Shown: positions 43,446 to 52,312, numbered from the stretch's first letter. The stretch: DNA of 64,000 bases from Kitasatospora sp. MAP5-34 (GCF_029894335.1 NZ_JARXZC010000014.1:86555-150554); one strand, 5' to 3'. Notes: a model not told the origin generated them from the sequence alone. Program-made: numbers and translations.

Positions 43446-45680
43446 ATGAAACGATCCCTCCTGCCCACCTGGCGGCGCGCACTCGCCGCCTCGGCCTCGG
43501 CGGCCCTCGTGCTGGCCGGCGCCGCCTTCACGGCGAGCCCGGCCCAGGCCGCCACCTCGATCACCAACGGCGGCTTCGAGAGCGGTAATCTCTCGGGCTG
43601 GACGACGGCCGGGACAACCTCGGTCACCACCAGCGGTCCGCACAGCGGAAGTTACGCGGCCCAGCTCGGCGGCACCGCCCCGACCAACGGCGCCTCCTCG
43701 ATCAGCCAGTCCTTCACCGCTCCGACCGGCAGCCCGCAACTGGGCTTCTGGTACGACGTGTTCTGCCCCGACACGGTCACCTACGACTGGGCGACGGCGA
43801 CCCTGAAGGACACCACCAGCAACACCACCGCCACTGTCCTGCCCAAGACCTGCACCAACGGCGGAGGTTGGAAGCAGGTCACCAGCAACCTGACCGCAGG
43901 CCACAACTACACGCTGACGCTCACCAGCAAGGACGACAACTACCCCGGTGACCCGACCTACACCCTCTACGACGACGTCACCCTCAGCGGCGGCACGACG
44001 GCCAACGACTTCTCCCTCTCCGACAGCCCCGCCTCGGCGAGCGTCAACGCGGGTGGCTCGGCCACCTCGACCATCTCCACCGCAGTGACCTCGGGCAGCG
44101 CCCAGAGCGTCGCGCTCTCGGCCTCGGGCCTGCCGACGGGTGCCTCCGCCGCCTTCAATCCGACCTCGGTCACCGCCGGCGGCTCCTCGACCCTGACCGT
44201 CACGACCGCCGCCGGCACAGCGTCCGGCACCTACCCGATCACCGTGACCGGTACCGGCACCTCGGCCACCCACACCACCACGTTCAGCGTGACCGTCAAC
44301 GGGACCGGGCCGAACCTGATCCAGGTCAGCACCGACCCGTTCACCAACACCACCAGCCAGCACGCCACCGAACTGGAGCCGGACACCTTCGCCGTCGGCA
44401 ACACCATCGTCGGCGCCTCCCAGGTCGGCCGGTTCACCGACGGCGGCGCCTCCGACACCGGGTGGGTCACCTCCACCGACGGCGGCAGCACCTGGCAGCA
44501 CGGCATGCTGCCGGGCATCACCACCTATCAGGGTGGCGGCAGCTTCGCCCGGGTCTCCGACCCGACCGTCGCGTACGACGCCAAGCACGGCACCTGGATG
44601 ATCGCCGGCCTGGTCATCGACGCCAACGTCAACGGCGCGGGCGTGAGCGTCAGCCGTTCCGCCGACGGGCTGACCTGGCAGAACCCGGTGATCGCGGTCG
44701 GCAACGACGGCCAGGGCTACGACAAGGACTGGATCGTCTGCGACTCCACGCCGACCAGCCCGCACTACGGCAACTGCTATGTCGAGGTCGACCTCACCTC
44801 CTCCGGCAACGCGGTGATCATGGCCACCTCCACCGACGGCGGCGCCACCTGGTCCACCCCGGCCTCACCCGCCAGCGGCGACGCCGGACTCGGCGGCCAG
44901 CCCCTGGTCCAGCCGAACGGCAACGTCGTGGTCCCGTTCTCCACCGACGGCGCCTCCGTCCGCGCCTTCACCTCCACGGACGGCGGCGCGAGTTGGGGCT
45001 CCTCCGCACTCGTCTCGAACATCACCAACGCCACCGTCGCCGGCGGCCTGCGCGACGGTAGCGGCCTGCCCTCCGCCGAGATCGACGCGAGCGGCAAGAT
45101 CTACGTCGCCTGGCAGGACTGCCGGTTCCGCTCCGGCTGCTCCTCCAACGACATCGTCTACTCGACCTCCACCGACGGCACCACCTGGTCGGCGGTGACC
45201 CGGGTGCCGATCGACGCCACCACCAGCGGCGCGGACCACTTCATCCCCGGCTTCGGCGTCGACCGCACCACCTCGGGTGCGACCGCCAAGCTCGGTCTGT
45301 ACTACTACTTCTACCCGAACGCCAACTGCACAGCTGCCACCTGCCAGTTGGAGGTCGGCTTCATCTCCTCCACCAACGCCGGCGCCACCTGGAGCACCCC
45401 GCAGACGGTCGCCGGACCGATGTCGCTGTCCCAGGTCGCCAGCAGCACCCAGGGCAGCATGGTCGGTGACTACATCTCCTGCTCCGTGGTGAACGGCAGG
45501 AGCATCTCCGTCTTCGCCGTCGGCAAGACCCCGACCAACGGCCAGGCCTTCGACGAAGGCATGTACACCGTCCAGAGCGGGCTCGCGCTGCGCTCCGGCA
45601 CCAGGCCCTCGACCACCGGCCCGGTCCTGTTCAGGGCGCCGAACCACACCAGGGGAGGCGCGCTGCCCGTACGGAACTGA
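43446..45680 (+). CDS. Secreted Asp-box (sialidase/neuraminidase-like beta-propeller) protein
   Basis: A 744-residue exported protein. After the signal peptide (RRALAASASAALVLAGAAFTASPAQA) comes a carbohydrate-binding-like jelly-roll module (SITNGGFESGNLSGWTT, about 35-180) and an Ig-like repeat (DFSLSDSPASASVNAGGSATS, about 185-285). A six-bladed propeller follows with Asp boxes: STDGGSTWQ, STDGGATWS, STDGGASWG, STDGTTWS and STNAGATWS. Asp boxes mark exo-sialidases but also many non-enzymatic propellers. I do not see the Arg triad clearly, so enzymatic activity is uncertain. AGGAG precedes ATG 43446. It ends at the hairpin 45695-45730. Confidence 0.78.
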   Translation: MKRSLLPTWRRALAASASAALVLAGAAFTASPAQAATSITNGGFESGNLSGWTTAGTTSVTTSGPHSGSYAAQLGGTAPTNGASSISQSFTAPTGSPQLGFWYDVFCPDTVTYDWATATLKDTTSNTTATVLPKTCTNGGGWKQVTSNLTAGHNYTLTLTSKDDNYPGDPTYTLYDDVTLSGGTTANDFSLSDSPASASVNAGGSATSTISTAVTSGSAQSVALSASGLPTGASAAFNPTSVTAGGSSTLTVTTAAGTASGTYPITVTGTGTSATHTTTFSVTVNGTGPNLIQVSTDPFTNTTSQHATELEPDTFAVGNTIVGASQVGRFTDGGASDTGWVTSTDGGSTWQHGMLPGITTYQGGGSFARVSDPTVAYDAKHGTWMIAGLVIDANVNGAGVSVSRSADGLTWQNPVIAVGNDGQGYDKDWIVCDSTPTSPHYGNCYVEVDLTSSGNAVIMATSTDGGATWSTPASPASGDAGLGGQPLVQPNGNVVVPFSTDGASVRAFTSTDGGASWGSSALVSNITNATVAGGLRDGSGLPSAEIDASGKIYVAWQDCRFRSGCSSNDIVYSTSTDGTTWSAVTRVPIDATTSGADHFIPGFGVDRTTSGATAKLGLYYYFYPNANCTAATCQLEVGFISSTNAGATWSTPQTVAGPMSLSQVASSTQGSMVGDYISCSVVNGRSISVFAVGKTPTNGQAFDEGMYTVQSGLALRSGTRPSTTGPVLFRAPNHTRGGALPVRN

Positions 45681-45694
45681 CGGACCGCAGCACC

Positions 45695-45730
45695 GGCGGC
45701 CGGCCCACCCTCCCCGGTGGGCCGGCCGCC
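45695..45730. terminator. Hairpin terminator between convergent genes
   Basis: A perfect 15-base inverted repeat, GGCGGCCGGCCCACC (45695-45709) and GGTGGGCCGGCCGCC (45716-45730), with a 6-base loop. It lies between the Asp-box gene (plus) and the TetR gene (minus). Confidence 0.8.
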
Positions 45731-45748
45731 CTCGCGTGCGCCGACGCC

Positions 45749-46387
45749 TCAGCGGCCCTGGCCGGTGGCCGGGGCCGTCTTCGGAGAGGCCGGCCCGGTG
45801 GGGAGCGTGCCGAGCAGTGCGGCGGTGCCCTGCTCGGCGAGGTCCTCGGCGTGGGCGGGGAGGGGTGTGCCGGCCCGCAGATGGCGGCGGACCAGCGAGA
45901 GGGGCAGATCGACCAGGGCGAGAGTGACGCATTCGGTGGCCTTGGGGCCCTCGGCGCCCAGGCCCTCGGCGAGGGCTGCGAGGGCGGTGCGTACGCGCTG
46001 GTCGCCGCGCTCGGCGCGGTGGAGGTGTTCCTCGGACCAGTCGGCGCGCCCGAACTCCTCGGCGCCGTAGAGGAGGAGAGCGGCTTCCTGCGGGTGGGCG
46101 CGGCTCCAGGCGACGACGTGGCGGGCCGCCGCGCGCCCGGCCCGCCGCGCGTCGGTGTCCGCTTCGAGGGCCTTGAAGTAGCCCTCCTGGAAGCTCTCGA
46201 CCGTCCGCAGCCACGCCTCGGCGAGCAGTGCGGTCCGTCCGGGGAAGCGGTGGTACACCGAACCGCTCGGGGCTCCCACCTCCTTGGCGACCGCAGACAT
46301 GGTCACCCCGGCGGGGCCCGATACGGCGGCCCGTCGCACGGCGGCGTCCAGGAGCTGGTTCGTGTCGAAGCGGGGTGGTCTGGCCAT
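45749..46387 (-). CDS. TetR-family transcriptional regulator
   Basis: A 212-residue TetR repressor. The helix-turn-helix is in LLDAAVRRAAVSGPAGVTMSAVAKEVGAPSGSVYHRFPGRTALLAEA (about 10-57); the rest is the ligand-binding helical domain, of a type often controlling detoxification genes. ATG 46387 (MARPPRF) is preferred over the upstream ATG at 46408. It faces the SRPBCC-like gene at 46451, and the 63-base gap between them holds two inverted repeats that are probably its operators. Confidence 0.85.
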   Translation of the reverse strand: MARPPRFDTNQLLDAAVRRAAVSGPAGVTMSAVAKEVGAPSGSVYHRFPGRTALLAEAWLRTVESFQEGYFKALEADTDARRAGRAAARHVVAWSRAHPQEAALLLYGAEEFGRADWSEEHLHRAERGDQRVRTALAALAEGLGAEGPKATECVTLALVDLPLSLVRRHLRAGTPLPAHAEDLAEQGTAALLGTLPTGPASPKTAPATGQGR

Positions 46388-46392
46388 GAATA

Positions 46393-46430
46393 GGAGAGTA
46401 CTCTCCAAAATATTAGAGAGCTACCTCTAA
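46393..46430. promoter_or_regulatory. Two operator-like palindromes between TetR and SRPBCC-like genes
   Basis: GGAGAGTACTCTCC at 46393-46406 is a perfect 14-base palindrome. TTAGAG-N6-CTCTAA lies at 46413-46430. Both contain GAGAG/CTCTC half-sites and sit in an AT-rich gap between divergent genes, next to a TAATAT -10-like box on the minus strand. This is the usual layout of an autoregulated TetR operator. Confidence 0.6.
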
Positions 46431-46450
46431 AACGAGTCCCGGGAGGACGC

Positions 46451-46933
46451 ATGGGCGTCTACAACGTGCACGAGCGCTTGCTGGCCGCGAAGGAGAGCGA
46501 GGTGGGAGCGCTGATCGACACCCTGTCCAGCTGCGACGACCAGCTCTGGGCGCAACTGGGCTGGCCGCAGATGGAGTTCGACCGCCCGCTGGCAGCCGGA
46601 GCGGTCGGCGGACACGGCCCGGTCCGCTACACCGTCGCCGCGTACGTCCCCTCGAAGTGGGTGCGCTTCACTTTCAGCGGGCCGCGCGGCTTCCACGGCT
46701 TCCACGAATACACCGCCCTGGCCGTCGACGAGGAGCACACGCTGCTGCGCCACACCCTCGCCATGGACGCCCGTGGGCCGGCCCGTCTCGGCTGGCCGCT
46801 CGTCTGGCGGCCGCTGCACGACGCATGCCTGGAGGACAGCCTGGACCGCGCCGAACTGGCCTGCACGGGCGCGGTGGCCCGCCCGGCGCACTGGAGCCCG
46901 TACGTACGGCTGCTACGCGGTCTCAAGCACTGA
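46451..46933 (+). CDS. SRPBCC-like protein, probable TetR target
   Basis: A 160-residue protein with an SRPBCC-like outline: N-terminal helix-strand (VHERLLAAKESEVGALIDTLSS), a central GHGPVRYTVAAYVPSKWVRFTFSGPRGFHGFHEYTAL sheet and a long C-terminal helix (PLHDACLEDSLDRAELACTG). I do not recognise a specific family. The tight divergent arrangement with a TetR gene and shared operators suggests that its product binds or changes the ligand sensed by that repressor. GGGAGGAC precedes ATG 46451. Confidence 0.6.
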   Translation: MGVYNVHERLLAAKESEVGALIDTLSSCDDQLWAQLGWPQMEFDRPLAAGAVGGHGPVRYTVAAYVPSKWVRFTFSGPRGFHGFHEYTALAVDEEHTLLRHTLAMDARGPARLGWPLVWRPLHDACLEDSLDRAELACTGAVARPAHWSPYVRLLRGLKH

Positions 46934-46948
46934 CCACCGGGCACGCGC

Positions 46949-46984
46949 GCTCACGTCCGGGCCGCCAGGGGTTCGGGCGTGAGC
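46949..46984. terminator. Probable convergent terminator hairpin
   Basis: GCTCACG (46949-46955) pairs with CGTGAGC (46978-46984) across a GC-rich 22-base loop with further pairing. It is located between the stops of the SRPBCC-like gene and the second TetR gene. Confidence 0.45.
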
Positions 46985-46989
46985 ACGCT

Positions 46990-47637
46990 TCAGGTGAACG
47001 GGGCGGCGGCGGGTCTGCGGTGTTCGGGGTCATCTTGGGCGACCGTGGTCGTCCAACCCTGGTCGAGTAGGAGGCAGGCCTGGTCGACGGCGGCGGCGGG
47101 GTCGGGGCTGGAGCCGGCGAACGCGAGGATTTCGAGGGTGAACCGGGCGTAGGCGGCGCAGATGAGGTCGTCGTGCGGCCGGCCGGTCTGGTCGGCCAGG
47201 GCGCGGGCCAGAGCGTGTTCGTGGCGCAGCCACATCGTGCGCGAGTACTCGCGAAGGGCCGGGGTCTCCTGGACGAGCCGCTGGAAGTCGGCGAAGCGGG
47301 GGTCTCGGGTGTGGGCCGAGTCGACGAAGCCGATGAGGTGGGCGCGTAGAGCGTGCGGGACCGTCTGACCCGGCGGGCGGTCGGTGACCGCGCGGACCAG
47401 GGCGGCCTCGTTGCGGGCGTCCTCGTCGAAGACCAGGGCTTCTTTGCCTTGGGGGAAGTAGTTGAACAGGGTCGACACCGACACGTCGGCGCCCTCGGCG
47501 ATCTCGCGGACGCCCACCTGCTCGTAGCCGCGTTCCAGGAACAGCCGCAGCGCCGTGTCGGCGATCGCCTGGCGGGTGGCGGCCTTCTTGCGTTCGCGCC
47601 GCCCGCCCGTTCCTGCGCGGTCGATCGTCTCTGCCAT
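46990..47637 (-). CDS. TetR-family transcriptional regulator of the adjacent monooxygenase
   Basis: A 215-residue TetR repressor with a typical DNA-binding domain (TRQAIADTALRLFLERGYEQVGVREIAEGADVSVSTLFNYFPQGKEALV). ATG 47637 (MAETIDRAG) is preferred to the in-frame start at 47658. It is divergent from the Tet(X)-like monooxygenase. The gap between them holds an A/T-rich dyad overlapping a near-consensus promoter, so it most probably represses that gene until a substrate-like ligand appears. Confidence 0.87.
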   Translation of the reverse strand: MAETIDRAGTGGRRERKKAATRQAIADTALRLFLERGYEQVGVREIAEGADVSVSTLFNYFPQGKEALVFDEDARNEAALVRAVTDRPPGQTVPHALRAHLIGFVDSAHTRDPRFADFQRLVQETPALREYSRTMWLRHEHALARALADQTGRPHDDLICAAYARFTLEILAFAGSSPDPAAAVDQACLLLDQGWTTTVAQDDPEHRRPAAAPFT

Positions 47638-47676
47638 GCCCGCAACCCTACCCGGCATCGAGCAAAGTTAGAACGG

Positions 47677-47705
47677 TTGCATATTTGGAGTCATTGCAAA
47701 ATAAT
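47677..47705 (+). promoter_or_regulatory. Promoter with internal dyad for the Tet(X)-like gene
   Basis: TTGCAT (47677-47682), a 17-base spacer and AATAAT (47700-47705) form a near-consensus vegetative promoter reading right. TTGCA (47677-47681) and TGCAA (47695-47699) form an inverted repeat spanning the -35 and spacer. A repressor bound here would block RNA polymerase. The expected RNA start near 47712 leaves a leader of about 65 bases before ATG 47777. Confidence 0.6.
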
Positions 47706-47776
47706 GAAGGCGGTGCCCGACGGGTCCGCGACACAGGGCCGTGGCCATGATCCGGCGCCGACGAAGGAGCACCACC

Positions 47777-48922
47777 ATGAACTCCGTAGCACCCGCCCAG
47801 GCCAGGATCAGCATCATCGGCGCCGGACCCGGCGGGCTGACCTGCGCCCGCATCCTCCAGCGGCGCGGCATCGCGGTCACCGTCCACGACCGCGACCCGG
47901 GCCCCGACGCGCGCAACCAGGGAGGCACCCTGGACCTGCACGCCGACAACGGCCAGATCGCCCTGCGCGAAGCCGGCCTGCTCGACGAGTTCTTCAAGCT
48001 GGCCCGCCCCGAAGGACAGGAGATGCGCCGGCTGGACCCGACCGGCACGATCACGTCCCACCAGGTCCCGGCAGCCGACGAGCTCTTCAAGCCGGAAATC
48101 GACCGTGGCCAGCTGCGCGACCTGCTGCTGGACTCCCTGCAACCGGGAACCGTGCACTGGGGACGCACCCTCGACATGATCAGCGGGCCCGCCGATGGGC
48201 CGCGGCAGCTGCACTTCGCCGACGGCACGACCATCGAGACCGATCTGGTCATCGGCGCTGACGGCGCCTTCTCCCGGGTACGCCGGGTCGTGTCCCCCGC
48301 CGTCCCCCGGTACACCGGGGTGAGCTTCCTGGAGGCACGGTTCTCCGACGTCGAGAACCGCCACCCCGACATCGCCGACCTGGTCGGCCCGGGCGGCGCC
48401 CATGCGGCCGACGGCGAGCGGGGCCTGTTCGCCCAGCGCAACAGCGGAGACCACATCCGCGTCTACGTCATCCAGCGGGTCCCGGTCGACTGGGTGGGCC
48501 GGAGCGGCCTGACCGCCGGCGACACCGACGGCATCCGCGCCCTACTCCTCGACAGGTACGCCCACTGGGCGCCCCGCCTGCGCCAGATGATCACCGACAA
48601 CGACGGTCCCTACGTCGACCGCCCGATCTTCGCCCTCCCCGTCCCGCACACCTGGGAGCACAACCCGACCGTGACCCTGCTCGGCGACGCCGCCCACCTC
48701 ATGCCCCCACTCGGCGTCGGCGTCAACCTCGCCATGCTCGACGCCGCCGAACTCGCCCTGGCTCTCGCGAACGAGGCCACCCTCGACGACGCCGTCCGCA
48801 CCTACGAGAAGACCATGCTCTCCCGCTCCACCGAGACGGCCAAGATGCTCGAAGGCGGCGCCGAACACCTGCTGTCCGCCGACATCCCCGCCTTCGGCGG
48901 CGAGGGCGACGCCCAGCCCTGA
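47777..48922 (+). CDS. FAD-dependent monooxygenase, Tet(X)-like
   Basis: A 381-residue class A flavoprotein monooxygenase. FAD sites are ISIIGAGPGGLTCARIL at the N terminus, DLVIGADGAFSRVR in the middle and TVTLLGDAAHLMPPLGVGVNLAMLDA. The segment GGTLDLHADNGQIALREAGL closely follows the Tet(X) pattern [20 protein letters not shown] as I remember it. Tet(X) hydroxylates and inactivates tetracyclines, while many soil relatives oxidise other aromatics or polyketides, so the substrate is not settled. AAGGAG stands upstream of ATG 47777. It is controlled by the divergent TetR gene through the promoter-dyad at 47677-47705. Confidence 0.85.
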   Translation: MNSVAPAQARISIIGAGPGGLTCARILQRRGIAVTVHDRDPGPDARNQGGTLDLHADNGQIALREAGLLDEFFKLARPEGQEMRRLDPTGTITSHQVPAADELFKPEIDRGQLRDLLLDSLQPGTVHWGRTLDMISGPADGPRQLHFADGTTIETDLVIGADGAFSRVRRVVSPAVPRYTGVSFLEARFSDVENRHPDIADLVGPGGAHAADGERGLFAQRNSGDHIRVYVIQRVPVDWVGRSGLTAGDTDGIRALLLDRYAHWAPRLRQMITDNDGPYVDRPIFALPVPHTWEHNPTVTLLGDAAHLMPPLGVGVNLAMLDAAELALALANEATLDDAVRTYEKTMLSRSTETAKMLEGGAEHLLSADIPAFGGEGDAQP

Positions 48923-49114
48923 GCCTCTGCCCGCGAGAACGAGGACACCGGGAGGACCCTGTGGGCGGTTGGACCACGGGCCGAGTCCAGAAGCATCACG
49001 CTGAGTAGAGGCCTCAGCCCGAGGGCGCGGCGAAGTCGGGCCGTACCGCGTGTCGGCGAGCACACTGGAGGAGTTGTCGCCTCTCCGGCCCCGCGACAGT
49101 CTGGGCGGTGAACC

Positions 49115-50791
49115 ATGGCAGAGACCAGCGACGCGGCACGGACCGTGATCCTGACCGTGGACGACGATCCCGCAGTCTCCCGGGCCGTCGCTCGCGACCT
49201 GCGCCGCCGCTACGGTGACGCGTACCGCGTCGTGCGTGCCGAGTCGGGCGCGGCGGCGCTCGACGCCCTGCGCGAGCTGAAGCTGCGGGGCTCCCCGGTC
49301 GCGATGATCCTGGCCGACTACCGCATGCCGCAGATGGACGGCATCGAGTTCCTGGAGCACGCCCTCGACCTGTTCCCCGGCGCGCGGCGCGTGCTGCTGA
49401 CTGCCTACGCCGACACCGACGCGGCGATCGACGCGATCAACGTCGTCGACCTCGACCACTACCTGCTCAAGCCGTGGGAGCCGCCGGAGGAGAAGCTCTA
49501 CCCCGTGGTGGACGATCTGCTGGAGTCCTGGCGGGCCGGCGACGGCCGGACGGCGGGCACCATCAGAGTCGTCGGGCACCGCTGGTCGGCGCAGTCCTCG
49601 CAGATCCGGGAGTTCCTGGCCCGCAACCAGGTGCCCTACCGCTGGTACAACTCCGACGAGCCGGAGGGCCGGAGGCTGCTCTCCGCCGCAGGGCAGGACG
49701 GGCTCCGGCTGCCACTCGTGGTCACTCCGGACGGTGCGACCCTCGTCGAGCCGCAGGAACGGGAGCTGGCCACGTGGGTGGGTCTTTCGACGACACCGGC
49801 GGCCGACTTCTACGACCTCGTCATCGTCGGCGGCGGGCCCGCGGGCTTGGGCGCGGCCGTGTACGGCGCCTCGGAAGGGCTGCGAACGGTCCTGGTCGAG
49901 CGCTCGGCGACCGGAGGCCAGGCGGGCCAGAGCTCACGGATCGAGAACTACCTCGGCTTTCCCGACGGCGTCTCCGGCGCGCAGCTCACGGATCGGGCAC
50001 GCCGGCAGGCGGCGAAGTTCGGCGCCGAAATGCTGACGGCGCGCGAGGTCACCGCCCTGGAGGCGAACGGCGCCGCCCGCACAGTGCGGTTCTCGGACGG
50101 CTCCACCGTGTCGGCGCACTGTGTGATCCTCGCGACCGGCGTGTCCTACCGGCAGCTGGACGTGCCGGGAGCGGCCGAGATGACCGGGCGCGGTCTGTAC
50201 TACGGCTCGGCGCTGACCGAGGCCCTCGCCTGCCAGGACCACGACGTGTACATCGTCGGCGGGGCGAACTCCGCGGGCCAGGCCGCGATGTTCCTGGCCC
50301 GGGGTGCCAAGTCGGTCACCCTGTTGGTGCGCGGCCCGTCGCTGTCGGCCTCCATGTCGCACTACCTGCTGCAGCGCGTCGAGGACGCCCCCACGATCTC
50401 GGTACGCACCGACACGGTCGTGGCGGCCGTCCACGGCAAGGAGCACCTGGAGGGGCTGACCCTGCGCAACACCGTGAGCGGGGAGACCGAAGAGGTCGAC
50501 GCACAGTGGATGTTCGTGTTCATCGGCGCGGCCCCCATGACCGACTGGCTCGACGGCACGGTGACCAGGGACTCGCACGGCTTCCTCCCCACCGGCCCCG
50601 ATCTGACGGCCGACGGGCGCCCACCGGCCGGATGGGCGCTGGACCGGCCGCCGTACCACCTGGAGACGAACGTGCCCGGAGTCTTCGTGGCGGGGGACGC
50701 CCGCGCCGAGTCCGCCAAGCGGGTCGCCTCCGCAGTCGGCGAGGGTGCCATGGCCGTCATGCTCGTGCACCGCTATCTGGAGCAGTCATGA
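49115..50791 (+). CDS. Response-regulator/thioredoxin-reductase-like fusion protein
   Basis: A 558-residue fusion. The N terminus is a receiver domain (LTVDDDPAVSRAV, phospho-acceptor Asp68 in MILADYRMPQMDG, Lys in YLLKPW). Next is a thioredoxin/glutaredoxin-like segment (IRVVGHRWSAQSSQIREFLARNQVPYRWY), then a FAD/NAD(P) reductase core (DLVIVGGGPAGLGAAVYGASEGL, VYIVGGANSAGQAAMFLARGAKSVTLLVRG, GVFVAGDAR). At the place of the thioredoxin-reductase CxxC the sequence is YYGSALTEALAC, with no Cys pair, so it cannot reduce thioredoxin in the usual way. A redox-sensing or NADPH-oxidising role is inferred. It overlaps the histidine kinase by ATGA, so kinase and response domain form one system. Confidence 0.87.
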   Translation: MAETSDAARTVILTVDDDPAVSRAVARDLRRRYGDAYRVVRAESGAAALDALRELKLRGSPVAMILADYRMPQMDGIEFLEHALDLFPGARRVLLTAYADTDAAIDAINVVDLDHYLLKPWEPPEEKLYPVVDDLLESWRAGDGRTAGTIRVVGHRWSAQSSQIREFLARNQVPYRWYNSDEPEGRRLLSAAGQDGLRLPLVVTPDGATLVEPQERELATWVGLSTTPAADFYDLVIVGGGPAGLGAAVYGASEGLRTVLVERSATGGQAGQSSRIENYLGFPDGVSGAQLTDRARRQAAKFGAEMLTAREVTALEANGAARTVRFSDGSTVSAHCVILATGVSYRQLDVPGAAEMTGRGLYYGSALTEALACQDHDVYIVGGANSAGQAAMFLARGAKSVTLLVRGPSLSASMSHYLLQRVEDAPTISVRTDTVVAAVHGKEHLEGLTLRNTVSGETEEVDAQWMFVFIGAAPMTDWLDGTVTRDSHGFLPTGPDLTADGRPPAGWALDRPPYHLETNVPGVFVAGDARAESAKRVASAVGEGAMAVMLVHRYLEQS

Positions 50792-52245
50792 CCAGCGGCC
50801 CGCTTCGGTGCCAGGAGGACGAGCTGCGTTCGCTGTTCCTGTTCGAGAAGCTGGCGCCCGACCAGTTGGCGCGGCTGTGCCGCGACGGCCACGTGGAGTG
50901 GTTCGACCCGGGCCCGGTCTACCGGGAAGGCGATCCGGCCGCGAACCTGTACGTGCTGTTCCACGGAACCGTGATCCTCTCGCGCAGCGTCGGCGGCCAG
51001 GAGGTGGACTTCAGCCGCACATCCGCGCCCGGCGTCTATGCCGGGGCCTTCCAGGCGTACCTCGGCGACCAGGTGCCCCAGGTGTACAACAACTCGATGC
51101 GGGTGACCGAGCGGTCCCGGTTCTTCGTGCTGCCGGCGGAGGCGTTCGCACAGATCATGCGCGGCTGGTTCCCGATGGCCGTCCACCTGCTGGAGGGCCT
51201 GTTCTTCGGCTTCAAGAACACCCAGGAGGCGGTCGGCCAGCGGGAACGGCTGCTGGCGCTCGGATCGGCGACCGCCGGGCTCACCCACGAGCTCAACAAC
51301 CCTGCTGCCGCCGCCGTGCGCGCCGCCGCCGCACTGCGTGAACGCTTCGCCGCAGTACGCCGCGAGTTCGGCGAACTCGCGGCCGAGCCGCATCGAGGCG
51401 CAGACCTCGCCCAGTTGAGCGAGCTGGTGGACCTGACCGTCGGCCGGCTGGGCCCGGCCCAGTCGCTCAGCCCGCTGCAGGCTGCGGACCGAGAGGACGA
51501 GCTCGGCGACTGGCTGGAGGAGCACGGCATCGAAGACGGCCGGCAGATCGCGCCGGTGCTCGTCCAGGCGGACCTGGGCACCGACTGGCTCGATCGGATC
51601 GCCGCTTCCCAGCCCGAGTACCTGCTCGGCAGGGCCCTGAAGTTGCTGAGCTGCACGGTCGAGGCCGAACTGCTGCTGAACGAGATCGACGACGCCACGC
51701 ACCGCATCTCCGCACTCGTCGGCGCGGCGAAGCAGTACACGCAGCTGGACCGGGCCCCCTATCAGAACGCCGACGTACACGAGCTGCTGGACAGCACGCT
51801 GATGATGCTCGCCGCGAAGATCGGCCCGAACATCACGGTCGTGCGCGATTACGACCCCGCCTTGCCCCGCATCCCCGGGTACCCCGCCGAGCTGAACCAG
51901 GTGTGGACGAACCTGATCGACAACGCGGTGTGGGCCATGCGCAGCAACAGCTCCGGCGGCACCCTCACCGTCCGCACCGCACGGGACGGGGACCACGTGC
52001 TGGTCGAGTTCCGCGACACCGGCCCGGGCGTGCCCCCCGAGGTGCGCGACCGCGTCTTCGACCCGTTCTTCACGACCAAACCGGTCGGCGAAGGCACGGG
52101 CCTCGGCCTGGACATCTCCTGGCGCATCATCGTCAACCGCCACGGCGGCGACCTGCGGCTCGCATCCACGCCGGGCGACACCTGCTTCCAGGTCCGCCTC
52201 CCGATCAACCCCATCAGGCCCGGCCCCCCGCTGGAGCGGCCATGA
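50788..52245 (+). CDS. Histidine kinase with N-terminal cyclic-nucleotide-binding-like domain
   Basis: A 485-residue soluble sensor kinase. Residues about 10-140 are a cNMP-binding/Crp-type beta-roll (LFLFEKLAPDQLARLCRDGHVEWFDPGPVYREGD, YVLFHGTVILSR). The H-box His167 is in SATAGLTHELNNPAAA, and the HATPase domain has NQVWTNLIDNAVWAM, DTGPGVPPEVRDRVFDPFFTTKP and GTGLGLDIS. There are no membrane segments. It would phosphorylate the receiver of the upstream fusion, with which it overlaps by ATGA. Its stop overlaps another ATG (52242) of a gene that is no longer intact. Confidence 0.88.
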   Translation: MTSGPLRCQEDELRSLFLFEKLAPDQLARLCRDGHVEWFDPGPVYREGDPAANLYVLFHGTVILSRSVGGQEVDFSRTSAPGVYAGAFQAYLGDQVPQVYNNSMRVTERSRFFVLPAEAFAQIMRGWFPMAVHLLEGLFFGFKNTQEAVGQRERLLALGSATAGLTHELNNPAAAAVRAAAALRERFAAVRREFGELAAEPHRGADLAQLSELVDLTVGRLGPAQSLSPLQAADREDELGDWLEEHGIEDGRQIAPVLVQADLGTDWLDRIAASQPEYLLGRALKLLSCTVEAELLLNEIDDATHRISALVGAAKQYTQLDRAPYQNADVHELLDSTLMMLAAKIGPNITVVRDYDPALPRIPGYPAELNQVWTNLIDNAVWAMRSNSSGGTLTVRTARDGDHVLVEFRDTGPGVPPEVRDRVFDPFFTTKPVGEGTGLGLDISWRIIVNRHGGDLRLASTPGDTCFQVRLPINPIRPGPPLERP

Positions 52246-52312
52246 ACACCGAGCACACCACGAGCACACCCGCAGCCCGGGCCACCGCGCCCGCAGCCAC
52301 CAACTCCACGAA
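52242..52312 (+). pseudogene. Start of a third operon gene, truncated
   Basis: ATG 52242 overlaps the kinase stop (ATGA) and reads MNTEHTTSTPAARATAPAAT. It then runs into sequence whose sensible reading frame is different, so only about 23 codons of the original gene are left. In other actinobacteria this pair is often followed by a small zinc-finger protein, but nothing here proves that identity. Confidence 0.35.
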
